From Stenocarpella maydis (Eukaryota; Ascomycota; Sordariomycetes; Diaporthales; Diaporthaceae), in the NCBI GenBank assembly GCA_002270565.1, contig NQMI01000027.1, forward strand, positions 142,988 through 206,987: DNA of 64,000 bases, read 5' to 3'. The translations under genes and the position numbers were made by a program. Shown here piece by piece: positions 35,106 to 46,275 of this stretch (the stretch's first letter is position 1; every line of letters starts with the position of its first letter). The notes below the pieces were generated by a model. It was not told where the DNA came from. It made no database searches and worked only from the letters and a program-made list of their open reading frames with translations.

Positions 35106-38100
35106 ATGGTGCCTGGTCCCCCGGGCATCCCTCAGCGGTTTCCTTGCTGGTGCAGGGCCGTCTACTCTTACGGTGGAGAGGTGCGTTGATTGCTGGGCCC
35201 CGCACCGTGTTCACCACCTCTGCTGCTTAGAACTTGGTTCTCAGTGCCCTCCGAGGGCCCTGTACGGGTCGTGCTGACGCGCCATGCCTACAGTCAAAGC
35301 GAGATCTCGGCTTCATAGAGGGCGACCTGATCGAATGCCTCAATGCTGGCGACGGCTCGTGGTGGACGGGCAGGTTGCGCCGTGATAGGAGGATGGTCGG
35401 CCTCTTCCCGTCAAACTTCGTCGAGGTCCTCCCAGATGACTTCAGGCCCGTCAGCAGGTCGACCAGCCCCCTGCCCGCGCCCCAGAGCACTCCCAGCCCC
35501 AAGAACACCCCGCAGAAGACCCGGACCTTTCGAAAACCTTTCGAGGCCTATGCCAAAGCACCCCACTACACCGCCGCCAAGCAGCCCGAGACGTACAGGC
35601 AGATCCCCGCAAGGCCACCACAGGACGTCACCTCAGCACCGACAAGATCGCCATTCAGGCAGCCCAACCGCAGTGTGCAGTCAGACATAGACAGGCTTTC
35701 TTCACCAGCTCGCCCCCGCGGCTACAGCTCCAGGCAGCCCTCGCCAGCCCTCGGGCCCGCATTCGTCCCTGTGCCCTCGCCTGCGCCTGCGCAGTCCTTC
35801 AATGGCCAATATCAACAACCTCAATTTGCTAATCTGTCTGATGGCCAGGACGACGCACCGCCCCCACCACCTCCTCATCGGCACGGTGTGCACCAGCATG
35901 GCTCAAGCCTCTCCTACGATAGTCGCATACAGCCAAGGAACTCCGGAGAAGTTAGCAGGCATGGCTCGTCCCTCTCGTATGACGCCAGGATACCGGCCGA
36001 GCTCAGAAGACACGGCTCCCGCGCCTCGTATGACAGCAGGATACCTTCTGACCACCTGAGGCGGCATGGCTCTCGCGCGTCTTATGATGATCGCGTCCAT
36101 CAAGAAGACTACAGCAGACGTAGCTCGGTTGCTTCGTATGATGACCGGGGCGGATTTGAGCGGCGAGGGTCACAGCTCTCTATGCAGCAGCCAGTCTCGG
36201 CTCAACAGCCAATGTCAGGTTATCATACGCCCCGGGCGGCTTCTCCTTGTCCCCCTTCTCCTGGTGGCTCCGGCGTTAACATGACCCCTTCCCCGCTCAG
36301 AGAGGCCATGGACGGCGTGATGGAGCAGCTGGACGCCCTCGGAACCCACGAGGCCGACTCGCCGGAGCAACCGCCACTCGACCCTTGGTCCCCGGAATCT
36401 TTTGATATGGTCAACCAACAGTCACGAAGGAAGCGAAGGGAGTCAGCGAGGCCGCAGACGTCCATAGGTGTTGCCTTGAATGCCGATTCTGGCTACGGTA
36501 CTGGGAGCGGCGGGTCCTCCCGCGAACAGACCTACTACGACAGCCGTGAGCAAGATGGCCATTTGCCCCACCTGAGCAGCTATGTGCAGCGCATGGAGAC
36601 GCAGCTGCGCAATATGCACTCGCATAACCCGGAGACGGCCGATGAAGCTGATGCAGAGCCTCCGCCCCCACCTCCTAAGAGCCGGTTGGTCGAGAGACCC
36701 AAATCTTCCATGGACACTCGTGCTGACGGCCCGGATCGCAAGCTACGCCACAAGAGATCCGCCAAAGAGGTCGGAAAGATGATCGGCCGGACGTTCACAA
36801 CCAAGACAAACTCATCCTCCAGCACACGCGCGACCGATAGCAGTTCAGCCACACAGAGCACCAACAGGAGTCTAATGAGCGGGGTCTCGGCCGGCGGAAT
36901 CAGTGCAACGAGCGCGGGCAGTCTGGCGCGCAAGACTAGGGCTCGCGCCCAGAGCGCGCTCGGGATACATGACCTCGGACTCGATCGACCAGAGACCCCA
37001 TTCAGCGGTGTGACCTACCACAGCAGCCACGCCTCCGATGCCCAGAGACCAAAGTCCCAGGCGGCCTTCCTAGACGACCCGATGGGCAATGTCGGCGGCC
37101 TCGCCCCTCCGACCCCGAAGAAACGTGGTTTCCTGAAGAAGCTCATGGATTCGGCCAAGACGGGGGTTGCAAGCGGGCGGACCAGCATCATGCCAGGAAA
37201 CACAGGCTCTCTGCAGTCTTCCCCCATGCCTCCGTCGATGACATCGTCATCAGTTGGGATCTCATCGATAGGCTTCTCGAATCCTGTGGTCGCCAAGGAT
37301 GCCTCCCGTGACATGGGGTTAGCTTCTGGTAGGGACTGGGTCCAGGTCCGGCGGGATGTGAACAGATCAAATACTCTGAGCCGCAATGAGAGAAACGAGC
37401 GGAGGGACAGGTGTATGATGCTTGACTATCCGGCTCTTGATCCTGTTGATGAGCTGTATGGAAGTATAGAGGGCGACGAGGACGCGGATGGTCTCCCGGT
37501 CCAGAGACCCACGGACTATTCAAGCATAAACTTCATGAATGTGGACAAGAACTCGCGCTTCGTCAAGAGCCTTCCACCCATGACCAACGCGGTAACACTA
37601 TCTACCACCTATGTCTGCAGGCCATACCGGAGCGATATACAGCGGCTTCGAGCCATATTCACCTGGGTTGCCGAGATAATCACCTGGGAGGAGGACTACG
37701 AGGGGGATGTCGACACGCGACGAGTCATCCAGACAAAGCGTGGCTGTGCAGAAGAGTACGCGGTGCTGGTCATGGAGATGTGCGGTGCTGTTGGCCTGCA
37801 CTGTGAGGTAGTCCACGGCTACCTCAAGACACCCGGCGAGATCCCAGAGACCAACATGCTGCCCCGTCCGAATCACTGGTGGAATACTGTGCTGCTTGAC
37901 GGGCAGTGGCGCATCATGGACTGCTGCCTCGCGAGCCCCTCCAACCCGAAGCGTGCCCTCTTTTCCAGCGTCGGTAGTGGCTCCGCTGACTTCTGGTACT
38001 TCCTGACCAGCCCGTCGGAAATCTGCTGGACCCACATGCCCGAGCATCATGAGCAACAGCATGTCTGTCCTCCCGTGGCCGATGAGGTCCTGCTCAACCT

Positions 38101-39022
38101 GCCCTGTGCCTGCCCGCCTTACTTCATCAATAAGCTGCAGATGGTTGATTACAACACCTCCCTCACCCGTATCGAAGACCTGGAAATGGTGCACATCAAG
38201 TTCAACGTGCCCGCCGATGTCGAAGTGGCCGCGGAGGTCGAGGTCCGCGCACTTAGTCGGGACGATGACGGTGACTTCTTCGAGAGCGGCGACGTGGTCA
38301 AGAAGCGCGCCCTGGCACAATGCGAGTGGTTCAGCGGGACGAAGCGTTACACGGTCAAGGCTCTGCTGCCCGGCGACGAAGGTCACGGCACCCTCAAGAT
38401 CTACGCGGGCAAGCGCGGGCTTATGCACAGCATCAAAGATATCCCGCACCCCATGGCGTTCGCGATCCCCATCATCCACACGGGCGAGAACCCACCGTAC
38501 GAGTTCGTGCTGAGGCATCCCACACCACACGCACAACGGCACGACATCTATGTCGTCCAGCCCCAGTGTCAGCGCCTCGCCCTCAACAATACATTCGTGT
38601 TCGCCATCCGACAGCACCCCAGCTCGGCACCCGACATCGGCGGAGGCGGTATGTTCCCGGCCTCGAACCCGGGTAGCCCCATCCCGTACGTCCGGCCGGG
38701 CTCGGCCATGAGCATCAGTGCGACGTCGAACCCGAGCAGCTACAGCGGCAGCGGGCCCGGCGGTAGCAAGCCGGCCAAGCTCGCGATCCAGACGCCCGGC
38801 GGCAAGATCCTGCGGCTTATGAGGAAGGAGGAACGCCGCCACGGCGGCACTGGCCTCGGTGGGTCGTCTACCCGCGGCCTCACCGTCGAGGAGGAGGCCG
38901 GCGATGGGGGCACGTGGGAAACCATCATCAAGTGCTCTGAGCGCGGGGTCTGGAGGGGCCTCGTCCTCGCGGACCGGATCGCGAAATGGTGTGTCTTTGC
39001 GGAGTGGCATTGTGTTGGATAA
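35106..39022 (+). CDS. CYK3: CYK3-like cytokinesis protein: SH3 domain plus degenerate transglutaminase-like domain
   Basis: Exon 1 35106-35180 and exon 2 35294-39022 give about 1267 residues. The SH3 domain spans the intron: FPCWCRAVYSYGGE joins SKRDLGFIEGDLIECL, followed by GSWWTGRLRRDRRMVGLFPS and NFVEVLPDD. The centre (about residue 85-800) is Ser/Pro/Arg-rich and disordered, with a tandem RHGSSLSYDxRI repeat. The transglutaminase-like fold lies at about 770-930: RRVIQTKRGCAEEYAVLVME, HCEVVHGYLKTPGE, PNHWWNTVLLDGQWRIMDCC. His and Asp positions are kept; the catalytic Cys position is Ala (see finding). The C-terminus has WETIIKCSERGVWRGLVLAD, typical of fungal Cyk3. Known role: actomyosin ring constriction and septum formation at the division site with Hof1/Inn1. 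Confidence 0.9.
35890..36180 (+). repeat. coding tandem repeat RHGSSLSYDxRI in the CYK3-like gene
   Basis: Six imperfect repeats of (R)(R)HGSxxSYDxR(I/V) spaced by 14-20 residues (RHGSSLSYDARI, RHGSRASYDSRI, RHGSRASYDDRV, RRSSVASYDDRG, RRGSQLS). The repeated R-x-x-S text would suit basophilic kinases; that is inference. Confidence 0.8.
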
Positions 39023-39767
39023 TCTGTCGGTGTTTGACCTGTCGGCAAATCTTTCCCACCCACTGTTGCTTGGTGTTTGAGGGGTTCGGAGTTCAAAAGA
39101 AAACTCATAATATCTGGAATCTGTAGAATCGCTCTCCATTGTTATGTCTCAGGGGACGGAGTCTCTGGCTGGGCACTGCTCCGGATTGCATGTCAAAACG
39201 GCGTTTATTCTTGTCGGCATCATCATCATTATCAGACTTAGATTCTCCCCAGTTGTCATGGCTGTCAAGAGGCGTGTGTACGTTAAAGGAAAGGGAAAGG
39301 AGTCCAAGGTCACATCATTTTGAAATGATCATCAGCCAGCCTGCTATAAGCGAAACTGTTTTGGGGATGTTTTGAAACAATGCCTCGGAAAAGGAAGGCA
39401 GCCTTTCTGAATGCATTCAAAGTATATGAGATAGCGCCTTTCTGTATGAATACGGATAATGGTACAGCATCTGGTAAAAGCATTACGGATACAAAAGGCT
39501 GGGTGGGTGAACCATGACCGATTAGTAGGTGGCGGCTATCCCTAGCCCTAGTGCTAAGGATAGCCGCCACTGGCTTTCGCCTTAAGACCCTGGGGTGCTG
39601 TCATGTTATATGTGAGTTAGTTCATACAAGTGTAGAGGTAGGTCCGACCGGTGCCTAGCTTAGGTACTCCAGGCTATGGAACTAGGTTGGGTGAACTCCT
39701 CCCATAAACTGCATAACATCAGCTAGCCTCAATTTTTTTGGAACAGCGTCTTCCAAGAATCTAAACG
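39023..39767. other. intergenic
   Basis: Transition from GC-rich to AT-rich DNA. It contains a GGATAGCCGCCACT-type inverted repeat (about 39528-39570: GGCGGCTATCC, then GGATAGCCGCC) and a TAGGTA motif. No gene. Confidence 0.45.
39528..39569. repeat. short perfect inverted repeat
   Basis: GTGGCGGCTATCC at about 39530-39542 is followed by a short spacer and then GGATAGCCGCCAC at about 39556-39568. It could form a 13-bp hairpin; it may be a transcription end structure or the remnant of a MITE-like element. Confidence 0.65.
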
Positions 39768-41591
39768 ATGTATCCTATAGGCAAGTATAAAATGGCTGGA
39801 TCCCTCCCTAGCAGATCACCCTGCTCTACTGATGTGTCACAGGATTGTTCTCTCAGTTTTTCAGACGATCCACTCACGCCAAAGCGAGCGAGAAAGTGGT
39901 CCTCAAGCGACGAGACACTAATGTCGAACATCAACTCGGAACAAGACGTCAAGATGGAGGGACCCTACAAACCAGATGACGAAGAGAGGGACGAGTACTA
40001 CTTTGGTCTCGCTGGGAAGCCGAGATTGGTCGCCAGAACCAGCCACAACCGCTGGTCAAGGCCGGTACTAACAGGGGCTTACACTGGGCAAATTCGCAAG
40101 CGATACGCTGCAGTGTTCAACTACGAGCAACCCCAAATTGTGGCTAGGTGGACAAAGGACCTGGTTCTTGCACTCGTTAAAGGATTGGATGGTTGCAGAT
40201 GGAGTTATTTCTTCCCGATCCGTATCGGTCTCGACGGCACTCTTGATTCGGAATATGCTACAGTCCTGCTAGTTGCAGTAGAGAGGGACAGCCTACAGTG
40301 GGAAGAAGGTGTTGCCATCGCCTTGGAATGTCGCAGAATTCTACAAGAATTCAGGATCGTTAATATCAAGGTCGAGATCCGCAAGGGCAAGTACGCACCT
40401 AGTGCAGCATTTGCGGAGTTCGAAAGCCAGATTAACACCGCGGCTTGGACAAGTAATCAATACCGGACAAATGAGCTTACCCTACCAATGCTGTCATCCT
40501 TAGGCTACGGTATTGGGTATGCCGACGACCGAAAGGGTGAGGGATCGCTTAGCCTGCATTTAAGGCTGGGAGGTAAGAACCCAGCTGTATATGGCCTTAC
40601 CTGTCGCCATATGGTTTCCAACGGCCGCCAGCCAAATAAATCATACAAGGTCTCAGAAGGGCACAAACAGCAGAACAAGCAGTATCACGTACAAGCTGGC
40701 AATAACGGATTTTCCAAGTGCTTAAAAAGGCTTGCGGATTATCAAAGGGACATCAACAAAGATATTGAACCATTGCGGGACGTAAAGCAGAGGTGGGAGG
40801 ACTGGTACCAATATAACGAAAGCTTGGAACACAGACGCCCTACGGAGCTTCAGACATCCCGCCTTACCCGCCTTTAAAGCTATGATGCCTACAATAAGCG
40901 GGTTATTGACCTCGTCAGCAAGATGAGCCATAAAAAGGACAGGCAAATTGGGCACTTAGCCTTTTGCCCGAAAATGGAATTATCTTCTAAGCAGCCTAGT
41001 TACCTCAAGGACTGGGCACTCATCGAATTGGACCCTGACAAGTTTTCCAGCGAACCAGACAATAAAGTATTCATCAGCAATAAGTCCATTTAGTCCGAGG
41101 ATGATTTGGATAAAGGCTTCCTACAGCTATACCTACAGGACCGAGACATAACTAAAGAATGCAGCAAATGCACCCGTATTGCGAAACGAGGTTTTCAGAC
41201 TGGTCTGAAGTTAGGTAGAATAAACAGCATTAAAGCAGTCATTCAACGCCAGAAGAATTTCAAGGATCAATTCGCCTAGGAGCTGCTCATCATTCCAGAT
41301 TACAAAAACCGCGTATTCTCAGGCAAGGGAGACTCAGGTTCTAGCATCTTTAATATAAATGGTGCAGTCATTAGGTTGGTCAACGGTAGCACTTTTAACC
41401 CATCTGAGGAATAAAGAGGCATCCCGGAACTAAAGAAATACCCTGGTGGAACTATCCGGCTAGAAGACGCGGAAGAGAGTCCCAATCTAGCCACTTGGCC
41501 TGACGGGACTGATATTACCTTCGCTACTCCGATTAAATGGGTGTTGGATAATATTGCAAGGTTTACTAGCCTTGAGCTAAGACTTGCATAA
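39768..41591 (+). pseudogene. trypsin-fold (PA-clan) protease-like pseudogene with four premature stops
   Basis: One continuous plus-strand frame of about 607 codons from the ATG at 39768, broken by TAA (40875), TAG (41091), TAG (41277) and TAA (41412), and ending at TAA 41589. All four breaks are in the same frame with no indel. The first 370 codons are open. The layout of a chymotrypsin-like triad is visible: His in YGLTCRHMVSNG (about 40601), Asp in LKDWALIELDPDK (about 41008) and Ser in RVFSGKGDSGSSIFN (about 41326). The N-terminal 280 residues match no domain I know (LAGKPRLVARTSHNRWSRPV, FPIRIGLDGTLDSEYATVLL). I would place it in the large group of uncharacterised fungal proteins with a degenerate serine-protease fold. 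Inactivation is consistent with C-to-T mutation of CAA/CAG codons. Function unknown. Confidence 0.7.
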
Positions 41592-42263
41592 GTTTAGTAT
41601 ACCCCAAGGTAATAGCATCAGCAGCTCAGTAGAGACTGTTGCTATATCCTTTATTTAGTCCCTGCTTTTACACGAGGATGTCTCTAGTCGTGCAGATCAG
41701 TTGATACTGTCGTTATATCCGTTGTCTTAATGAGATGGGTAATTAGGGTCAAGAGGTCTTGCTTTTGGTTTGGATTTGCGGCTTGGATTTGCGCAGCTTA
41801 GTTGAGACTGTCATCGTGTCTCACCTCAACGAGGCGGGCACCAGCTGTAGAACCTTAGAATTCCAAATCAAAAAGCATCCGCCTAGCAAAGATAACTATT
41901 TATTGGGTCACCTATTGCAATATGATCGTGCGTTATAGTGGTTATTACTGGTGTGCAGTTGCCCACTGCCCTTGCTACAACAATAGCCAACCACGTTTCC
42001 TCCATCCCCAGTCGCAACATATGCTCGTAAATAGTCTAATTATTCTTTCAATACATTTCTTAATTAACGCTCGCGCTCGTCCCTGGCAGATCCTCCCCCA
42101 AGCATATAACCTGGGTAGCTACCAGAGCGTGACCGTAAGATAATGTACTCATTTGTAATCATCCACCAAGACCATATAAACAAGGTGCGGCTAACAAATT
42201 AATTATAAGAATATTCTCCATCAATAGCAAAAACCCTAAGAACATTTTCTACTTATTATTACC
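41592..42263. other. AT-rich spacer
   Basis: AT-rich, no frames. Probably mutated remnant DNA between the protease-like pseudogene and the microexon gene. Confidence 0.4.
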
Positions 42264-44644
42264 CTATTGCAATGTTAATAAGGCATCCTGACTTGGATCA
42301 GCGGGAAATGTAGACCTCAGTTCCTTATGCCATTGATGCTAGGGATGGAAGTCAGCTATAGGTTGTAATTGATTGCAAATTAAACAGTACTCACCAAACT
42401 TCTCTTCCAATCTGACTGTTATGACTAGTGGGAATCAGTAAGAGGGTATAGAAGGTAGCACGCTGATAATTCAAGGTGCTTACTCATACACTGGTTATCT
42501 TCTACTTCTGCTAGAAAATCAGCACCGCAAGTATAATTCGAAGGCGGATAGTAGACTTACCTTCATGGCGGCTTTCTTCTCGTTCTACCAATATTTTGTA
42601 TTAGATATGCACCAGATGAGTTTCATACGGAGTTAACTCACAACGAGCTTGGCCAGATCATCCTATGCAAGGTTATTAGCCAATACTGGTACTGCTCTAA
42701 ATCATATCGGCTTACTTACCTTGATAGTCTTGGAGGTGCTCTATGGTAGTTATTAGTAAATTATTGGGGACCTGCGAATTTATAGAAAGCTTACCCCCTT
42801 ATCCTCCCACATCTATAACGCAAGGTCAGTACAGGTCGCTTAGATCAACAGCAGATTGAAAAGGGAACGTACATCTACCTTAAGCTGCCAGTCCTATTCA
42901 GTATTCATCTACATCAGTATATATCGGACAGACAGCCTGTAAATAATTACTAACGGCTGCTTTCTCCGCCTCCGCCTATGTAAACAGTTAGTAGCGCTAT
43001 ACTCAAATTCAACATTAGAGCAGTAGCAAATACTCACCGCATATCTGATTTCCGCAGCCTAAAAATAAACTTTAGCTCAAATAAGATACAGGACTGCTTT
43101 ATAATAAAGGCTCACACGCTTGGCCTCATACGCGTCCTATTACAACAGTCAGCTTAGTATCCTATAACCACCAGCTTCTAGCACTATTACTACTCACCGC
43201 CATGCGCTATTTGTGGAACTATAACAAATATATTAGCTAGAAGTCTCTCCGTGCAATAATAACGTTTAAACATAGTGAAGTATTCACATTGAGTTTATAC
43301 AGGGCAAACTATACTACATATTAGCATCTCGGTCCTAGGTCGTGGCCAATACATAAGGGTTTCCTACCTCCTTAGTGCCCGGCTTAGGCTTGGGCTCCTG
43401 ATTTAATTATCAGTACAATGGAACGAATTAGAGACACAAAAGACTAAGGACTTAAGTACCGCAAGCTCAATCATAACCTCATGGGTCTCCTTAATATGTC
43501 AGTACCAATAGTTAGAAACAAGGCGTACAAGGGGAGAGAATACTTCCTAGCGCTAGAACCAAGCTATCAGTACATAAATTGCTTTAATATCAATCAGAGC
43601 TTACAGCGCGCTTAGCCAAGGGCTGCTACTACTAAATATTAGTATATAAACACATAAGCAAAGATAGCATGCCTTAAACCAATGGTAAGTAGCTTACAGA
43701 GGTGGACTGTATATGAATCGTACCAGTATAGATCGGAGGTCTAAAATATTTGCCAGGAATACTTACCGGCTGCTCCCCGTACCAAGAGCTGGGCTGCCAC
43801 AATGCATTAGCAATACTAAGAACCAAGTCTATACCAATCACCGCAAGCTCCAGGTTAGGTGTTATCAATGATAGCTGGGAAGTGCCCTTGCATATCAAAG
43901 AATCACTCCAAGTAATGGTTGAGTAATGCTGGAAGCTCTGCAATTCCGAGTTCCCATTTAGTCTAGAGGCCCCTAGGGTACTCACCATTTAAGGGCGTTA
44001 GAACTGGTACGTTTATTAGCATAATAGCAGGACTCGGGAGTGGCTCATTGAGGTCTATACTTACCACCCCACCACAGCCAAATCCACGCTATTTAAATTA
44101 CAGGTGGTTAGCTGTAATCAAAGATTGGAAGGGATTATCCAGTATCGATCATCAATGTGGATGATTTATCATAGGTGGTGGGCAATATCTATGCCTTAAG
44201 AACCTACACGGTTAAATCCACGCTATAATCCATCAATCAAATTAGTTTCAAGCAACTCAAGCTTAACAAAAACTGCAATTCAAAGAAATTACAAGGGGGC
44301 GGCTCATCATATTTTGGAACCTCATCATGGGACGTCATCATGGGACAACTACGCCGATACATTAACTGTATAGATGGGTATTATATGCGGGATGGGAAAG
44401 GGACCGCTGATAAATAGGGGAGGTAGCTTAAGGTAATCAGGAATCAGCCACGGAGTTTTATTAGAGCTCTAAACTTACCAGAGTACTCTAACCCCGGCCC
44501 TAATCAAATGTCAGCAAGCTTCATAGCGGACATCAGACGACATCCAATATGGCGGAGCCTTCCAGCCCATGTCTAGGAAACACGCCTCTGTTGACCTCAG
44601 GAGGCAGTACTTACGGCGTTTGAGCCTTGAGGCGTCTGGAACTA

Positions 44645-44690
44645 ACGTGGGTGGCCCACATTTAGGCCCCCCCCCTGATCTGGGCCACCC
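44645..44690 (+). repeat. left terminal inverted repeat
   Basis: 46 bp, starts ACGTGGGTGGCCCACATTT, contains C9 then CTGATCTGGGCCACCC. It pairs with 49298-49342, differing at three positions plus one C in the run. Confidence 0.9.
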
Positions 44691-44812
44691 CACATCCGCG
44701 TGACACAATATATGCATCGGGGGACCCCCTATAGAAAAACTTGAATATCTCAATGAGGGATTTTTTTCTAATTACCAAATTTCTTCTCTATATTAATTAG
44801 ACCATTATAAAG

Positions 44813-45215
44813 CAATACTCAGAAGCCAACATATATGATGCCCTTATAGCAATAGCGGATAGGATACCAATTCAGCTGCCCTCCTAGCTATAATATATCT
44901 TATAGAGCAACCCTTTAATACCACCTCAATAGTCTGCAAAGCTATTACGCTGCAGCTGACCCTTAGAGGTACCTTTCTAACTAGTAAGAGGACCAATTGG
45001 TACTATTCGTTATCAATTAATCTAGCCTAGGCCTTGGATTAACCTAGTATAAAACCCGGGCTCTTACAGCCCGCCTGGCCTTCCCTGATGAGAATTGCCC
45101 TCTCCTAGGGAGGAAGTGGCTAAGGGCATTTCTCTCCTAGCACCCTAAACTTTAAAGCTGAAAGAATCAACTAATTAAGGCTTATTAGCTAAGGGCAATA
45201 ATAAAGGTAAATATT
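44813..45215 (+). pseudogene. transposase N-terminal part (pogo/CENP-B-like HTH)
   Basis: Plus-strand frame fragments read QYSEANIYDALIAIADRIPI, then after a frame change YNISYRATL, and then LAFPDENCPLLGRKWLRAFL with SRHP after another interruption. These match the Psq-type HTH (YSEANxxxALxAI) and CENP-B/Tc5-type DNA-binding domain (LGxxWxxxFLxRHP) of Fot1/pogo transposases. Several stops and frame changes show it is dead. Confidence 0.75.
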
Positions 45216-45876
45216 AAGGCTTGGTTTAACCTCCTCTAATTGCCTATAGTTAAATTAGTTCTTCTTTATAACTGCTGATGTAACGGGTGCATATAAGCCA
45301 ACGCTGTATATTGGCTGTAGCTAAGCTAGGTTTAATAAGGAAAGAAAAAGTAGAAGGAAAATCCTGCAAGTCCGGAATCCGCGCTCTTATATGCGGAATC
45401 CCAAGTGGGTTTGGAGGGAGCCGGACCGCGCCAACACCTAGGGTTCCACCCTGTAACATTAAATAGAGATAAGCTCTTTATATTAAACTTCTAGAAGTTA
45501 CTAATAAAGCAACTTAAAGTAAAATATAAACTCTTAATAATAGTATATCTATAAATAAATAAATAAATAAAATGAATTAACTATATTATATAATAATACC
45601 TTTAATACTATATTAACTAGTTATAAGATAACTAGATTAAATTACTACTACTAACATAATTTGCCTATAACAGTATAACCTCTAGCATAACTAAATAGTC
45701 ACCTTTCTTTATACTCTATAGATATAAGGCTTAGGCATACTATAAGTTACTACTAGATACTATATTAGTAGAATTAGTAGAATAAAAAGTAATATAATAT
45801 TTAAAAAGAACTTTCTTTTATATAAAAGTAAATAATAAAATATATAAACTAGAAAAGAATTAAGGGATTAATTCTT

Positions 45877-46275
45877 AAGAAGGGAGATAAAGTCTACCTT
45901 ATATACTAAAATGTTAAAGCTAAGTAACCTAGTAATAAACTTGACTATAAAAAGATTAGTCCCTTTAGGATTTTAGAGAAATTCTTAGATATTAATTACA
46001 AACTTTTACTACCTTAAGAAATAAAATAATACTTAGTTTTTTACATCTTACCATTAGAACTAGCATTTTGGAATATGAAATTTAAAATATAAATTAAACC
46101 TATTAATAAGTATAATAAGAAATATAAAGTAAAGATAATTATAGATTTAAGATAATATTAAGGAATAATAGAGTATCTTACTAAATAGACAGGCTACAAT
46201 TTAAGTAAAAATATATAAGAACTAGAGGAAAACCTAATGCATTATGAAAATAAACTCAGGCAATTCTATATCTAA
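45877..46275 (+). pseudogene. chromodomain Ty3/gypsy (chromovirus) integrase C-terminus and chromodomain relic
   Basis: AT-rich plus-strand sequence still reads KKGDKVYLIY, NVKAK-PSNKLDYKKISPFRI, LEKFLDINYKLLLP and YLVFYILPLELA, the conserved integrase C-terminal (GPY/F-like) text of fungal gypsy elements. It is followed by KYKVKIIIDLR, IIEYLTK-TGYNLSKN and ELEENLMHYENKLRQF, the chromodomain. At least seven in-frame stops occur, all TAA or TAG. Known role of such chromodomains: targeting integration to heterochromatin. Confidence 0.82.

Noticed and set aside
37598..39139. 513-codon minus-strand frame opposite CYK3
   Set aside because: Antisense shadow of a GC-rich coding exon; the plus strand has the recognised SH3 and transglutaminase-like domains.
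42910..42934. Extra 24-nt exon-like segment between microexons
   Set aside because: Has an acceptable acceptor, but would leave a 19-bp intron, too short to splice.
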